This document shows positions 51,835 to 58,991 of a stretch of DNA of 64,000 nucleotides, piece after piece. The stretch lies in contig JAOBWK010000056.1 in assembly GCA_025463305.1 (NCBI GenBank), forward strand, positions 62,001-126,000. Reading direction: 5' to 3'. Within the stretch, counting starts at the first letter, position 1. Each line of letters starts with the position of its first letter. A program made the translations under genes and the position numbers. Origin of the DNA: Ilumatobacteraceae bacterium. Its GTDB lineage: Bacteria > Actinomycetota > Acidimicrobiia > Acidimicrobiales > Ilumatobacteraceae. The notes below the pieces were generated by a model that made no database searches, had not been told where the DNA came from, and worked only from the letters and a program-made list of their open reading frames with translations.

Positions 51835-53198
51835 CCGCACCGGCGCGGCAGATCATCACCGCAGATGTGGTGGTGACGTGCGACGTGGAGCACCGGGTGT
51901 TCGAACCCGGATGGGTGCGCATCGTCGATGGCCGCATCGATGCTCTCGGCGCCGGCGCGCCGGATCCGCTCGACATCCTCTCGTCGGATCTCGTCGACGT
52001 GCTGCACGTCGATCTGCTGATGCCGGGCCTGATCAGCGCCCATCAGCATCCCGTCGACGTGCTCGTGCGCGGTGGGCCGATCGGACCGACGTTCCACGAC
52101 TGGCTGTTCGGCACCTTCCACGCTGGGCTCGCGCACGCGACAGACGACGACAGCGCGATGGGCATCGCCGTCGTGCGGTCGGCCGGGCTCGCGGCCGGGA
52201 TCACGACCATCGTCGACTGCTGGTCGGTCGGTCCGGTCGACGATCCCGCTCGGTTCGAGGCGTGTGCCGTCGCGTCGATCGAGGCCCACATCGCGAGCGG
52301 TGGGCGCACGGTGTTCGCGCCGATGTTCTGCGAGATCGTCCCGGCCGGCATGCCGCTCGATCGCGGCATCGATCCTCAGCGGTTGTGCCGGCCGTACCAG
52401 GACACGCTGGACATGGTGGCCCGACTCGACGGCGGTCATCGCGGCGACCGGTTGTCGGTGACGCCGTCACCGGAGCTGCCGGACATGTGCACGGCCGAGG
52501 GCCTGCGAGCCGCCCACGAGATGGCCACTGCCTTCGGCACCAAGCTGCCGATGCACACCTGCACCTCCCCCCCGAGCCGCGCCGCGTGCGGGCCCGACGA
52601 GCTCGAGGCCTTCGGTCTGCTCGGGCCCGATCTGCTGGCGGCGCACTGCAGTGCGCTCGACGACACGGACATCGCCCGCATCGGTGGTGCCGGGGTCGGC
52701 GTGGCCCACTGCCCGAGCTCGTCGCGGGCACTGGGCGGTACGAAGCTGACCCCGATGGTGGCCCTGCGTCGGGCCGGCGCATCGGGTGGGCTCGGGCTCG
52801 ACAACCAGTCGCTGCAGGCCGGGTCCGACCTCTTCTCCGAGGCCCGACAGGCGATCCTCGGCGCGGCCGGTCAGGGCGACGTGCTCTCCGCGCAGGCCGC
52901 GCTCGACCTGCTCACCGCCGAAGGGGCGCGCACGATCGGGCTCGGCGATCGCTGCGGGTCGATCGAGGTCGGCAGGTTCGCGGACCTCGTCGCGCTCGAC
53001 ACCTCACGCGCCCACTGGTGGCCTCGCGGCAGCGACTGGCCGACCTCGATCATCACGTGCGCGCGGGCCGACGATGTCGAGCTGGTGATGGTGGCCGGTG
53101 CTGTCGTCGCGCGTGGAGGCCTCGCCCTCGTCGGTGGCGACCACCACGGACTCGACGCTGCAGCCCGCCGGATCCGAACCGCCCGCGGCTGGTCGTGA
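51831..53198 (+). CDS. ATZ/TRZ-type metal-dependent deaminase (amidohydrolase)
   Basis: 455 residues from GTG 51831. The composite barrel has HxH at H71/H73 (LISAHQHPVD), a second-shell LPMHTCTSPP, LLAAHCSALDDTD, and a late Asp in GLGLDNQSLQAGSDLF. The C-terminal SIEVGRFADLVALD closes the beta-sandwich. This is the ATZ/TRZ/guanine-deaminase/SAH-deaminase group, which deaminates or dechlorinates ring compounds. Coupling to a phosphoribosyltransferase suggests a nucleobase substrate, as inference. Confidence 0.82.
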   Translation: MTAPARQIITADVVVTCDVEHRVFEPGWVRIVDGRIDALGAGAPDPLDILSSDLVDVLHVDLLMPGLISAHQHPVDVLVRGGPIGPTFHDWLFGTFHAGLAHATDDDSAMGIAVVRSAGLAAGITTIVDCWSVGPVDDPARFEACAVASIEAHIASGGRTVFAPMFCEIVPAGMPLDRGIDPQRLCRPYQDTLDMVARLDGGHRGDRLSVTPSPELPDMCTAEGLRAAHEMATAFGTKLPMHTCTSPPSRAACGPDELEAFGLLGPDLLAAHCSALDDTDIARIGGAGVGVAHCPSSSRALGGTKLTPMVALRRAGASGGLGLDNQSLQAGSDLFSEARQAILGAAGQGDVLSAQAALDLLTAEGARTIGLGDRCGSIEVGRFADLVALDTSRAHWWPRGSDWPTSIITCARADDVELVMVAGAVVARGGLALVGGDHHGLDAAARRIRTARGWS

Positions 53199-53229
53199 GC
53201 TGAAGTCCCGTCGTTCAGGGACCGAGCGG

Positions 53230-53961
53230 TCAGGCCAGCGAGGCCCAGAACTGCTCGAGCACGGCCGACACCTCGGCGGGCGCTTGGTACGGCCAGAAGT
53301 GGCCGACGCCCTCGATCGTCTCGAACCGCGCGCCGAACAGGTCGGCGACTTCACGTGCGAGCGGCTCGTCGCCGAACGGATCGTCGGTGGGCGCGATGAT
53401 CAGCCCTGGTGCCTCCGACGGCGCCCACGGTCCCCACGTCGCGTACGGGTTGGGTGTCGCCGATCGGTACAGCCCGAGGATGCACTCGCCCATCAGCGCG
53501 TCACCGGCGGTGGCCATCTCCAGCGCGTCGGCGGCGGGGATGCCCATCGTCTCGTACAACGGTCCGCGCTCTTCGGGCGTCTGCTCGGCCTGGCTGGCGA
53601 AGAAGGCCTCACCGTCGCCGGGCGTCTGCCACAGCTGGGCGAACGCGTGCCACACGTAGTCGGGATGCAGGAGGTTGCCGACGTCGGCCACCCACGAGTG
53701 CAGCAGGTCGTTGCGCGTCTGGACGACGCGGTAGGTGAGGCCCGCACCCCAGTCGTGGCCGACGAGGTCGACGGGCTCGCCGATCGCTTCGATCTCGCCG
53801 ATCAACCACTCGACGTACGCGTCGGCCGACGGCGTGAATCCATCGGGCACGGGGCAGCCGAAGCCGGGCATGGCCAGCGCCACCGAGGGCGCCGTGATGA
53901 TGCCGCGCACCTTGTTCCAGATGGCATTGGTCTCGGGGACGCCGTGGACGAAGACGATCAT
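53230..53961 (-). CDS. Alpha/beta hydrolase (epoxide hydrolase/haloalkane dehalogenase-like)
   Basis: 243 residues from ATG 53961. VFVHGVPETNAIWN provides the oxyanion site, and the nucleophile elbow is LVGHDWGAG with Asp as nucleophile, the mark of epoxide hydrolases and haloalkane dehalogenases. The catalytic His is in GVGHFWPYQAP. The start is fixed by a TACGGT box exactly six bases upstream, although a longer frame to 53982 exists. It is convergent with the deaminase gene. Confidence 0.85.
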   Translation of the reverse strand: MIVFVHGVPETNAIWNKVRGIITAPSVALAMPGFGCPVPDGFTPSADAYVEWLIGEIEAIGEPVDLVGHDWGAGLTYRVVQTRNDLLHSWVADVGNLLHPDYVWHAFAQLWQTPGDGEAFFASQAEQTPEERGPLYETMGIPAADALEMATAGDALMGECILGLYRSATPNPYATWGPWAPSEAPGLIIAPTDDPFGDEPLAREVADLFGARFETIEGVGHFWPYQAPAEVSAVLEQFWASLA

Positions 53962-53967
53962 GGCGGC

Positions 53968-53973
53968 ACCGTA
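53968..53973 (-). promoter_or_regulatory. -10 box of the leaderless hydrolase promoter
   Basis: On the - strand TACGGT is six bases before ATG 53961. Confidence 0.5.
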
Positions 53974-54007
53974 CACCGGCACCCAGCGGCACCGGATCCG
54001 CGTGGCG

Positions 54008-54772
54008 TCAGGCGGGCTGCAGCATCCGCACCGGCGTGAAGTCGCGGTGGTGCTGATGATCGGCGCGACGCATCGTGGTCTGGTGGTTGGAGACCGGGTT
54101 GAGGATCAGCGAGAAGATCCGCCGCGCCCACGGCGACATGTTCGCCGAGGAGCCGTGCACCATCGAGTCGCCGAAGATCAGTGCGGTGCCCGGCGGGCCC
54201 TTCGGCGCGACGAGGCCGCCGCGCTCGGCGAGCGGCTTCACCACGTCGCCGGCGACGGTCCACAGCGGGTAGCTCGTGCTGACCGTGTCGAGCGACGTCT
54301 CGACCGGCCCACCGATGTGCGAGCCGGGGATGAAGATCAGCGGGCCGTTGAACTCGGTGACCTCGTCGAGGAAGATGTGCAGGTTCAGCGCGAGCGGCTC
54401 CGGCACACCGTCCTCGCGGTGGTGGGTGGCGAAGTCGTAGTGCCACTGCCACTGCTCGCCGGCGAAGGCCTCCTTGGCGTTGACCTTGACCTGCTGCACG
54501 TAGAGCTCTTGTTCGCCGGTGATCTGCATGGCCGGCTCGACGAAGCGCGGGTCGCGCACGATCTCGGCGAACAGCTCGTCGCGCAAGTGCAGGCCCATCG
54601 CCGTGCGGACGACATCGCTGGACCGCTCGCGGAAGTTCTCGGGGCGGCACTCGTCGAACAGTGCCGGCAACCGCGCGTCCATCGCCGCGACCTCGTCCGC
54701 GCTGAAGAGCTCGGGGAGGACGAGGAAGCCGTCTCGGGCGTAGGTGTCGAGCTGTTCGTCGGTGAGCCGCAT
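54008..54772 (-). CDS. PhyH-family Fe(II)/2OG dioxygenase, ectoine-hydroxylase-like
   Basis: 254 residues. The iron ligands are H and D in QWHYDFATHH, and the distal His in SMVHGSSANMS; ARRIFSLILNP carries the 2OG Arg. The stretch EFNGPLIFIPGSH closely follows ectoine hydroxylase (YNGPLMLIPGSH as I remember it), and QVKVNAKEAFAG parallels its substrate region. No ectABC genes are in the window. It could hydroxylate ectoine taken up from outside or a related metabolite. A GAGGA ribosome site precedes the ATG. Confidence 0.83.
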   Translation of the reverse strand: MRLTDEQLDTYARDGFLVLPELFSADEVAAMDARLPALFDECRPENFRERSSDVVRTAMGLHLRDELFAEIVRDPRFVEPAMQITGEQELYVQQVKVNAKEAFAGEQWQWHYDFATHHREDGVPEPLALNLHIFLDEVTEFNGPLIFIPGSHIGGPVETSLDTVSTSYPLWTVAGDVVKPLAERGGLVAPKGPPGTALIFGDSMVHGSSANMSPWARRIFSLILNPVSNHQTTMRRADHQHHRDFTPVRMLQPA

Positions 54773-54789
54773 CGGCTCATCCTCGCGCG

Positions 54790-55830
54790 TCAGGCAGCGA
54801 GTGCGCTGCCGATTCGTGCGAGCGCTTCGTCGACCTCGGCCTCAGTCGTCTGGAAGCTCGTGACGAAGCGGAACAGGCCCGGCCCCATCCGGTAGAACAG
54901 CAGGCCCGCCTCTTCCATCCGGGTCATCACGGCGTCGTCGGCGCGCACGAACATCATGTTGACATCGGGCTGGTTGACGAGCTCGAGCCCCAGCGCCTCG
55001 AGGCCGGTCGCGAGCCGGGCCATCGCCGCGTTGGCGACGGCAGCGAGGCGCAACCACAGCCCGTCGCGCAGGTACGCCGTCAGCTGCACCGACTGGAAGC
55101 GCATCTTCGAGGCGACGTGGCCGGCGCGCTTGAGCCGGTAGTGGAGCTGGTCGGCGATGGTCGAGTCGAAGCACACGATCGCATCGGTGCTGACCGAGCC
55201 ATTCTTCATCGCGCCCAGCGAGAACGCGTCGACGCCGGCCTTCCACGTGAGGTCGGCCGGCGAGCAACCGAGCGCGCTGATCGCGTTGGCGATGCGCGCC
55301 CCGTCGATGTGCACGCGCAGCCCGCGCTCGTGCGCCGCGGCGGCGAGCTCGGCGATGTGTGCCGGGGTGTAGACGGTGCCGAAGTCGGTGGGCACGGTGA
55401 GGCTGAGCACGCTCGGCTGGGCGTGGTGGTTGTCGCCCCAACGGGTGGCGATGAAGGCGTCCTGCAGGGCCGCCGAGCTGACGAGGTAGCCGTCGCCACC
55501 GACGCCTCGCATCTGCGCGCCGGCGCCGAACATCGACGTCGCGCCGCACTCGCTCTGCAGGATGTGCGCCGTCTCGTGGCACAGGACGGCACCCCACGGC
55601 GGACACATCGACGCGAGCGCGAGGCTGTTCGCGGCGGTGCCGCTGATGACCGGGAACACCCGCGCGTCGGGATGCTCGAACACCTCGCGCACGACGCCGT
55701 GCAGCGTCTCCGTCCACGCGTCGTCGCCATACGCGAGCGCGGAGCCCACGTTCGACTCCACCAGCGCCGCGAGTACCTCCGGCGCGGCGCCGGCCGCGTT
55801 GTCACTGCGCAGTTCGATCGGTGCGTTCAC
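54790..55830 (-). CDS. Low-specificity threonine aldolase-like PLP enzyme
   Basis: 346 residues, type I PLP fold. The N-terminal RSDNAAGAAPEVLAAL, GTAANSLAL, ETAHILQSECGA, and VHIDGARIANAI motifs are those of threonine aldolases; the PLP Lys is in FSLGAMKNGSV. It should cleave threonine-type beta-hydroxy amino acids to glycine and an aldehyde. The start is GTG 55830 with GGAGG just upstream and TAGAAC as a possible -10. It precedes the dioxygenase on the same strand by 17 bases, so the two may form an operon. Confidence 0.87.
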   Translation of the reverse strand: MNAPIELRSDNAAGAAPEVLAALVESNVGSALAYGDDAWTETLHGVVREVFEHPDARVFPVISGTAANSLALASMCPPWGAVLCHETAHILQSECGATSMFGAGAQMRGVGGDGYLVSSAALQDAFIATRWGDNHHAQPSVLSLTVPTDFGTVYTPAHIAELAAAAHERGLRVHIDGARIANAISALGCSPADLTWKAGVDAFSLGAMKNGSVSTDAIVCFDSTIADQLHYRLKRAGHVASKMRFQSVQLTAYLRDGLWLRLAAVANAAMARLATGLEALGLELVNQPDVNMMFVRADDAVMTRMEEAGLLFYRMGPGLFRFVTSFQTTEAEVDEALARIGSALAA

Positions 55831-55948
55831 ACCTCCGGTTCTAGCCGACCGCGCGCGTTGAGTACCCGTTACTCATGACCGCGATCGGCTGCACCCGCAC
55901 GATGGAACCTGCCCGCAACGAGGCGAGCACATCCGAAGGAGCACGACC

Positions 55949-56341
55949 ATGGGTCTCGACGAACGACGTCGCATCAAGGAGCTGCAGGAGGTCACCCTGC
56001 CAGGGCGCGTGGCCGAGATCGAGGAGATCTGCGGCGCGCCGATCCCGTACGAGGTGGATTGGGACAGCCTTGCCGACGATGCCGCCGGACTGAACTTCCT
56101 CGACAACCTGTCGTGCCATCGGCTGAACATGGCGCTGCGCGTGATCTGCACCGACGACCTCGGCAAGGAAGCGGTGCGCGAAGGGCTCACGCTGATCAAG
56201 CTGAAGAACGTGCCGGCCGTGTCCGACGTGTCCATCTCGTTCACCGGCGGTGTGCTCGAGATGCACTGCGCGTACGCGCAGGGTGCGTCCGGGATGATCG
56301 ACGACAACACCATCCGCGAGGCGCTGCTGGCCGGTCTCTGA
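55949..56341 (+). CDS. Conserved hypothetical protein, 130 aa
   Basis: 130 residues, no signal peptide or membrane segment. An N-terminal helical part (LDERRRIKELQEVTLPGRVAEIEEICG) is followed by an alpha/beta part with two cysteines (LSCHRLN, VICTDD) and the strand-rich DVSISFTGGVLEMHCAY. The length and pattern look like a small ligand- or dimer-forming domain, but I do not recognise it. An AAGGAG ribosome site lies eight bases before the ATG. Confidence 0.65.
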   Translation: MGLDERRRIKELQEVTLPGRVAEIEEICGAPIPYEVDWDSLADDAAGLNFLDNLSCHRLNMALRVICTDDLGKEAVREGLTLIKLKNVPAVSDVSISFTGGVLEMHCAYAQGASGMIDDNTIREALLAGL

Positions 56342-56680
56342 CCGCGATGCGTGGCTGATGGTCACCTCAGGCGCGACGTCCGGGGTCTCCTCCACATCAC
56401 GAAACGAACCGTTCATCTTCGCGGCTGCACTCCGTTCACGCGTCGGGCGCACACTGATGGGCGAGTCGAACGTGTCCCCCACACGCCGACTCCTGCGGAT
56501 CCGTCGATCGACACCCCCCGATTCGGACTCGCCGCGACCGCCCCGCTCCCCCAGCGGGGCGGTCCGCGTCTGCGCCCGCCGCTGCTGCGACTTCCACCGG
56601 GTGCGACGACGAGACCATCGGTGCGCTAGTCCTGTGGTCCGTTCGACGACGGTCGGACCGAGGACGGAGGGTCACAGGCG
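56342..56680. other. Non-coding stretch holding an RNA-like double hairpin
   Basis: 339 bases between two + strand genes. No convincing coding frame: the long frame that crosses it continues in the wrong phase through the following SDR gene. The only clear structure is the pair of C-loop hairpins at 56463-56564, listed separately. Confidence 0.6.
56463..56564 (+). ncRNA. 6C-RNA-like small RNA candidate
   Basis: Two hairpins whose loops are pure C. The first is GAGTCG-aa-CGTGT-CCCCC-ACACG-c-CGACTC (56463-56492). The second is a perfect 12-bp stem GACCGCCCCGCT-CCCCC-AGCGGGGCGGTC (56536-56564). Between them is an unpaired CCCCCC. The 6C RNA of actinobacteria is defined by two hairpins with C-rich loops, usually six C; here the loops have five. 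The second hairpin would also terminate transcription. The promoter is not clear. Confidence 0.5.
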
Positions 56681-57541
56681 ATGGCGATGGACAACGGGTT
56701 GCAGGGGCGCACGATCGTGGTGGCTGGCGCCGGCGGCGGTGGCATCGGCACGGCGGTGTGCACCGCGCTCGCCGAAGCGGGTGCCGTCGTGGCCGGGTTC
56801 GACAACGACGCCGACAAGCTCGCGCTCAGCGCTGACGCCGTCGCCGCGGTCGGCGGTACGTTCCACTCCTCGATCGTCGACCTCCGCGATCACGACGCCG
56901 TGCAGACAGCCGTCGATGCTGCGGCAGCCGAGACCGGCGACCTGTTCGGCCTCGTCGTCGTGGCCGGCGGCCTGCTGCGCAAGTACTGGGCGCCGCTGGT
57001 CGACTTCAAGCCCGACGACTTCGACGAGGTCGTCCGGCTGAACCTCAACGCCGCGGTCTACGCCACCCAGGCCGTCGGGCGGCGGCTGCTCGATGAAGGC
57101 ACCCCCGGCGCGATCGTGCACATCGAGTCGATCGCCGGGCTGTCGTCGATGCCGTTCGGCGTCGCCTACACCGCAGCCAAGGCCGGGCTCACGGGCGTCA
57201 CCCGCACGGCGGCGCTGGAGTGGGGACCACGCGGCATCCGGGTCAACGGCGTGGCCGCCGGATCCGTGCGCACGCCACGTGCCTCGGTCGACGCGCCGGC
57301 CGAGGATCCGCACGGCGACCGCGTCGTCATCCCCCTCCGCCGGCGCGGCAAGCCGGTCGACGTCGCCAACGCGGTGGTGTTCCTGCTGTCGGCCCAGGCC
57401 GAGTGGATCACCGGTCAGGTGCTGTGCGTCGACGGCGGCTCGTCCGTGCTGCCGTCGTACCTCGACGAGCACCTCCTGCCGGTGTTCGTCCACGACGAAG
57501 CGTTCCGCGCCTCCCTGCTCGGCCCCGCCGCCGACGCCTGA
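56681..57541 (+). CDS. Short-chain dehydrogenase/reductase (SDR)
   Basis: 286 residues. The cofactor site is a Gly-rich AGAGGGGIGTA (variant of TGxxxGIG), followed by an Asp after strand 2 (AGFDND, NAD-type). The catalytic residues are Ser in HIESIAGLSS and YTAAKAG (Tyr-x3-Lys), with VNGVAAGSV and the C-terminal WITGQVLCVDGG. The usual NNAG is replaced by VVAGGLL. It oxidises or reduces an unknown alcohol/ketone. ATG 56687 is an alternative start. A two-way terminator separates it from the convergent VOC gene. Confidence 0.85.
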   Translation: MAMDNGLQGRTIVVAGAGGGGIGTAVCTALAEAGAVVAGFDNDADKLALSADAVAAVGGTFHSSIVDLRDHDAVQTAVDAAAAETGDLFGLVVVAGGLLRKYWAPLVDFKPDDFDEVVRLNLNAAVYATQAVGRRLLDEGTPGAIVHIESIAGLSSMPFGVAYTAAKAGLTGVTRTAALEWGPRGIRVNGVAAGSVRTPRASVDAPAEDPHGDRVVIPLRRRGKPVDVANAVVFLLSAQAEWITGQVLCVDGGSSVLPSYLDEHLLPVFVHDEAFRASLLGPAADA

Positions 57542-57563
57542 CCACGACGCCCGGCGTGACGGC

Positions 57564-57583
57564 GCGCTTGCAACAGCAAGCGC
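57564..57583. terminator. Bidirectional terminator between convergent genes
   Basis: GCGCTTGC-aaca-GCAAGCGC is a perfect 8-bp stem between the SDR stop and the end of the VOC gene on the other strand. Confidence 0.55.
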
Positions 57584-57617
57584 CCCGCTCGCGGTTCTTC
57601 GCACGCGAACGCGCGTC

Positions 57618-58100
57618 CTACGGGGCAGCGACCTTCGCGGAACTGATGGGTTGGTAGGTCCAGCCGGGGTTGGGCGACCCGTCGTGGCGCTCCATGCTCT
57701 GCACGTCGAACCAGATCGGCAGCAGGTACTTCACGTAGAACGCGTGGATCGTCATCGTCGCGGTCGGATCGTCCTTGTACTGCTTGACCTTGACGCGCTC
57801 GTCGTGCGCCTGGAAGGCGAGGCACTGCTCGAGGATCGAGTCGACCTCGGCCCGGGTGTCCTGCAGCAGACCGAGGTGGTCGTAGCCCGGCGACGACATC
57901 GGCGCATCGCTCTCGGCCAACAGCAGGAACTGACCGACGTGGTCGTCGACCATCAGCAGGTGGCACGACTGCCCCATCACCGGCGTGTCGACGGCGCGCC
58001 AGCCGAAGATCGGCCCGTAGAACGCATCGACATCGGCCCGGAACTCCGGCGTCAGCGTGCCCCGCGGGAACGTCAGCTCCATGTGGTTGAACCTCATCAT
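57618..58100 (-). CDS. VOC family protein
   Basis: 160 residues. Two VOC half-modules: the first starts FNHMELTFPRG (His metal ligand) with DVDAFYGPIFGWRAV; the second contains GYDHLGLLQDTRAEVDSILEQC. The C-terminal third (FYVKYLLPIWFDVQSMER) departs from ordinary glyoxalases. TACGGT lies seven bases before the start on this strand, indicating a leaderless mRNA; a second Met directly follows the first. Function is unknown beyond the fold. Confidence 0.75.
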   Translation of the reverse strand: MMRFNHMELTFPRGTLTPEFRADVDAFYGPIFGWRAVDTPVMGQSCHLLMVDDHVGQFLLLAESDAPMSSPGYDHLGLLQDTRAEVDSILEQCLAFQAHDERVKVKQYKDDPTATMTIHAFYVKYLLPIWFDVQSMERHDGSPNPGWTYQPISSAKVAAP

Positions 58101-58107
58101 GATGGTG

Positions 58108-58113
58108 ACCGTA
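58108..58113 (-). promoter_or_regulatory. -10 box of the leaderless VOC promoter
   Basis: On the - strand TACGGT is seven bases before ATG 58100. Confidence 0.4.
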
Positions 58114-58151
58114 ACGACGGCCGTGCCGCCGATCGCAGTCGTGGCACGCTG

Positions 58152-58562
58152 TCAGGCCGGCAGCGCGCTGACGATCCAGACGTGACCGTCGAGGTCGGCG
58201 AACGCGGCGCTGTAGCCCCACGGTTGCGGGCGGGGCTCGGAGACCACCGTGGCGCCCGCGTGGAGGGCGCGCTCGACGATCCGGTCGACCTCGGCGTCGG
58301 AGGTGGCAGGGATGCCGAGCGTGCACTCGCTGACACCGCGCGCCGCGACTTCGTGCTGGCCGATGATCCAGCCGAAGCCACCGGACGGCACCAGCATCAG
58401 CCGGGCGTTCGCGTTGAGCTGGAACATCAGCGGCTCCGGAACGCCGTCCTCGGCGATCTCGCCGAGGGCCTCGAGGCCGAGCCCGTCGCGGTAGAACGCA
58501 TGCGACCGTACCCGGTCGGCGATCGGCAGGCTGATGAGCATCGGTTCGAACGTGGTGGGCAC
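58152..58562 (-). CDS. VOC (glyoxalase-like) family protein
   Basis: 136 residues with the standard glyoxalase layout: ISLPIADRVRSHAFYRDGLGLEALGE at the N-terminus and a second half ending GYSAAFADLDGHVWIVSAL, where Asp-Leu-Asp-Gly-His replaces the usual final Glu region (DPDGHxWE). This AraC/PhnB-like subgroup is widespread in actinobacteria with unknown roles. It follows the 430-base non-coding stretch that holds the small transcription unit, whose terminator should isolate the two. Confidence 0.78.
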   Translation of the reverse strand: MPTTFEPMLISLPIADRVRSHAFYRDGLGLEALGEIAEDGVPEPLMFQLNANARLMLVPSGGFGWIIGQHEVAARGVSECTLGIPATSDAEVDRIVERALHAGATVVSEPRPQPWGYSAAFADLDGHVWIVSALPA

Positions 58563-58660
58563 GGATGGCTCACTTTCGGGAGGGGTCGAGCAGGCGGACC
58601 GGGAGATGACGGGTCGCGGCGGCCGAACTCATCGGTGGACACGAGGCGCCGGGAACGCAA

Positions 58661-58686
58661 ACGGCGAGGCCCGAAGGCCTCGCCGT
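58661..58686 (-). terminator. UUCG-tetraloop terminator of the small unit
   Basis: On the - strand ACGGCGAGGCC-UUCG-GGCCUCGCCGU is a perfect 11-bp stem with the very stable C(UUCG)G loop, followed by a T-rich TTTGCGTT. It is oriented to end the small transcript that starts near 58866. Confidence 0.65.
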
Positions 58687-58753
58687 CGCAAGCTGTTTCG
58701 AGACTGCGCATCCGTTTCGTGTCGGCGGGACGAGCTCCGACGGAATGTGCAGC

Positions 58754-58816
58754 GGAGGTTGGCGTGATTTCGCCAGGCCGTCCAGCCTTGTGCTGACCTA
58801 GCGGCCAACCACCTCC
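58754..58816 (-). promoter_or_regulatory. Long-range RNA stem with two mutually exclusive partners
   Basis: On the - strand, GCCAACCTCC (58754-58763) can pair with GGAGG/TTGGC inside the small ORF (58804-58816). The same CCTCC arm can also pair with the GGAGGT of the ribosome site at 58849-58857, because GGAGGTGGT occurs twice. This is an attenuator-like arrangement. Confidence 0.4.
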
Positions 58817-58842
58817 AGAGTCCCACGACTTCTGTCAATCAC
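58798..58842 (-). CDS. 14-codon leader-peptide-like ORF
   Basis: GTG at 58842 to TAG at 58798 encodes MIDRSRGTLEVVGR. It is placed ten bases after an exceptionally long ribosome site and ends inside the left arm of a predicted stem, so ribosome movement would change the fold. Leader peptides that sense translation have this design. The peptide itself has no recognisable motif. A +1 shift before the stop would enter a 69-codon Arg-rich frame; I have no evidence for it. Expression is unproven. Confidence 0.4.
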   Translation of the reverse strand: MIDRSRGTLEVVGR

Positions 58843-58846
58843 GTTT

Positions 58847-58863
58847 GGACCACCTCCTTTCTC
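58847..58863 (-). promoter_or_regulatory. Extended Shine-Dalgarno matching the whole 16S 3' tail
   Basis: On the - strand GAGAAAGGAGGTGGTCC pairs along at least 15 bases with the usual actinobacterial 16S 3' end (GGAUCACCUCCUUUCU), counting one G-U. Ordinary ribosome sites here pair 4-6 bases. Confidence 0.6.
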
Positions 58864-58873
58864 TGGTGAGCAC

Positions 58874-58902
58874 ATTGAAGCACCGACCGGTGGGATGGTC
58901 AC
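58874..58902 (-). promoter_or_regulatory. Promoter candidate of the small unit
   Basis: On the - strand GTGACC (58897-58902), 17 bases, TTCAAT (58874-58879). Transcription would begin near 58866, placing the extended ribosome site at the very 5' end. Confidence 0.35.
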
Positions 58903-58974
58903 GCGATTTTCCGCTGCGGGCCCGAGTGTGACGAAATTGTTGCGGGCGACTGCAACGCAACCGTCATGATTCGC

Positions 58975-58980
58975 TACAGT
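58975..58980 (+). promoter_or_regulatory. -10 box of the NlpC/P60 gene
   Basis: TACAGT, the same hexamer as before the P450 gene, lies 11 bases before ATG 58992, giving at most a very short leader. Confidence 0.45.
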
Positions 58981-58991
58981 CTCCGCCCATC

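Larger units (their letters stand above)
58563..58991. other. Non-coding stretch with a small - strand transcription unit
   Basis: 429 bases between divergent genes. It holds, on the - strand, a promoter-like pair, an extended 16S-complementary site, a 14-codon ORF, a long-range stem and a terminator (each listed). On the + strand it holds the promoter of the NlpC/P60 gene. A 69-codon frame at 58629-58838 crosses the terminator and is not favoured. Confidence 0.6.

Noticed and set aside
51895..51910. tRNA-like GTTCGAACC in a T-arm context
   Set aside because: It lies within the deaminase coding sequence and no acceptor or anticodon stems surround it. No tRNA was found in any gap.
56358..57041. 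227-codon + strand frame spanning the gene-free stretch and the SDR start
   Set aside because: It runs out of phase through the well-supported SDR gene and encodes low-complexity Arg/Ser sequence.
58629..58838. 69-codon - strand frame starting TTG
   Set aside because: It passes through the UUCG terminator and ends after it, and it begins inside the 14-codon ORF with a poor start; kept only as a frameshift possibility.
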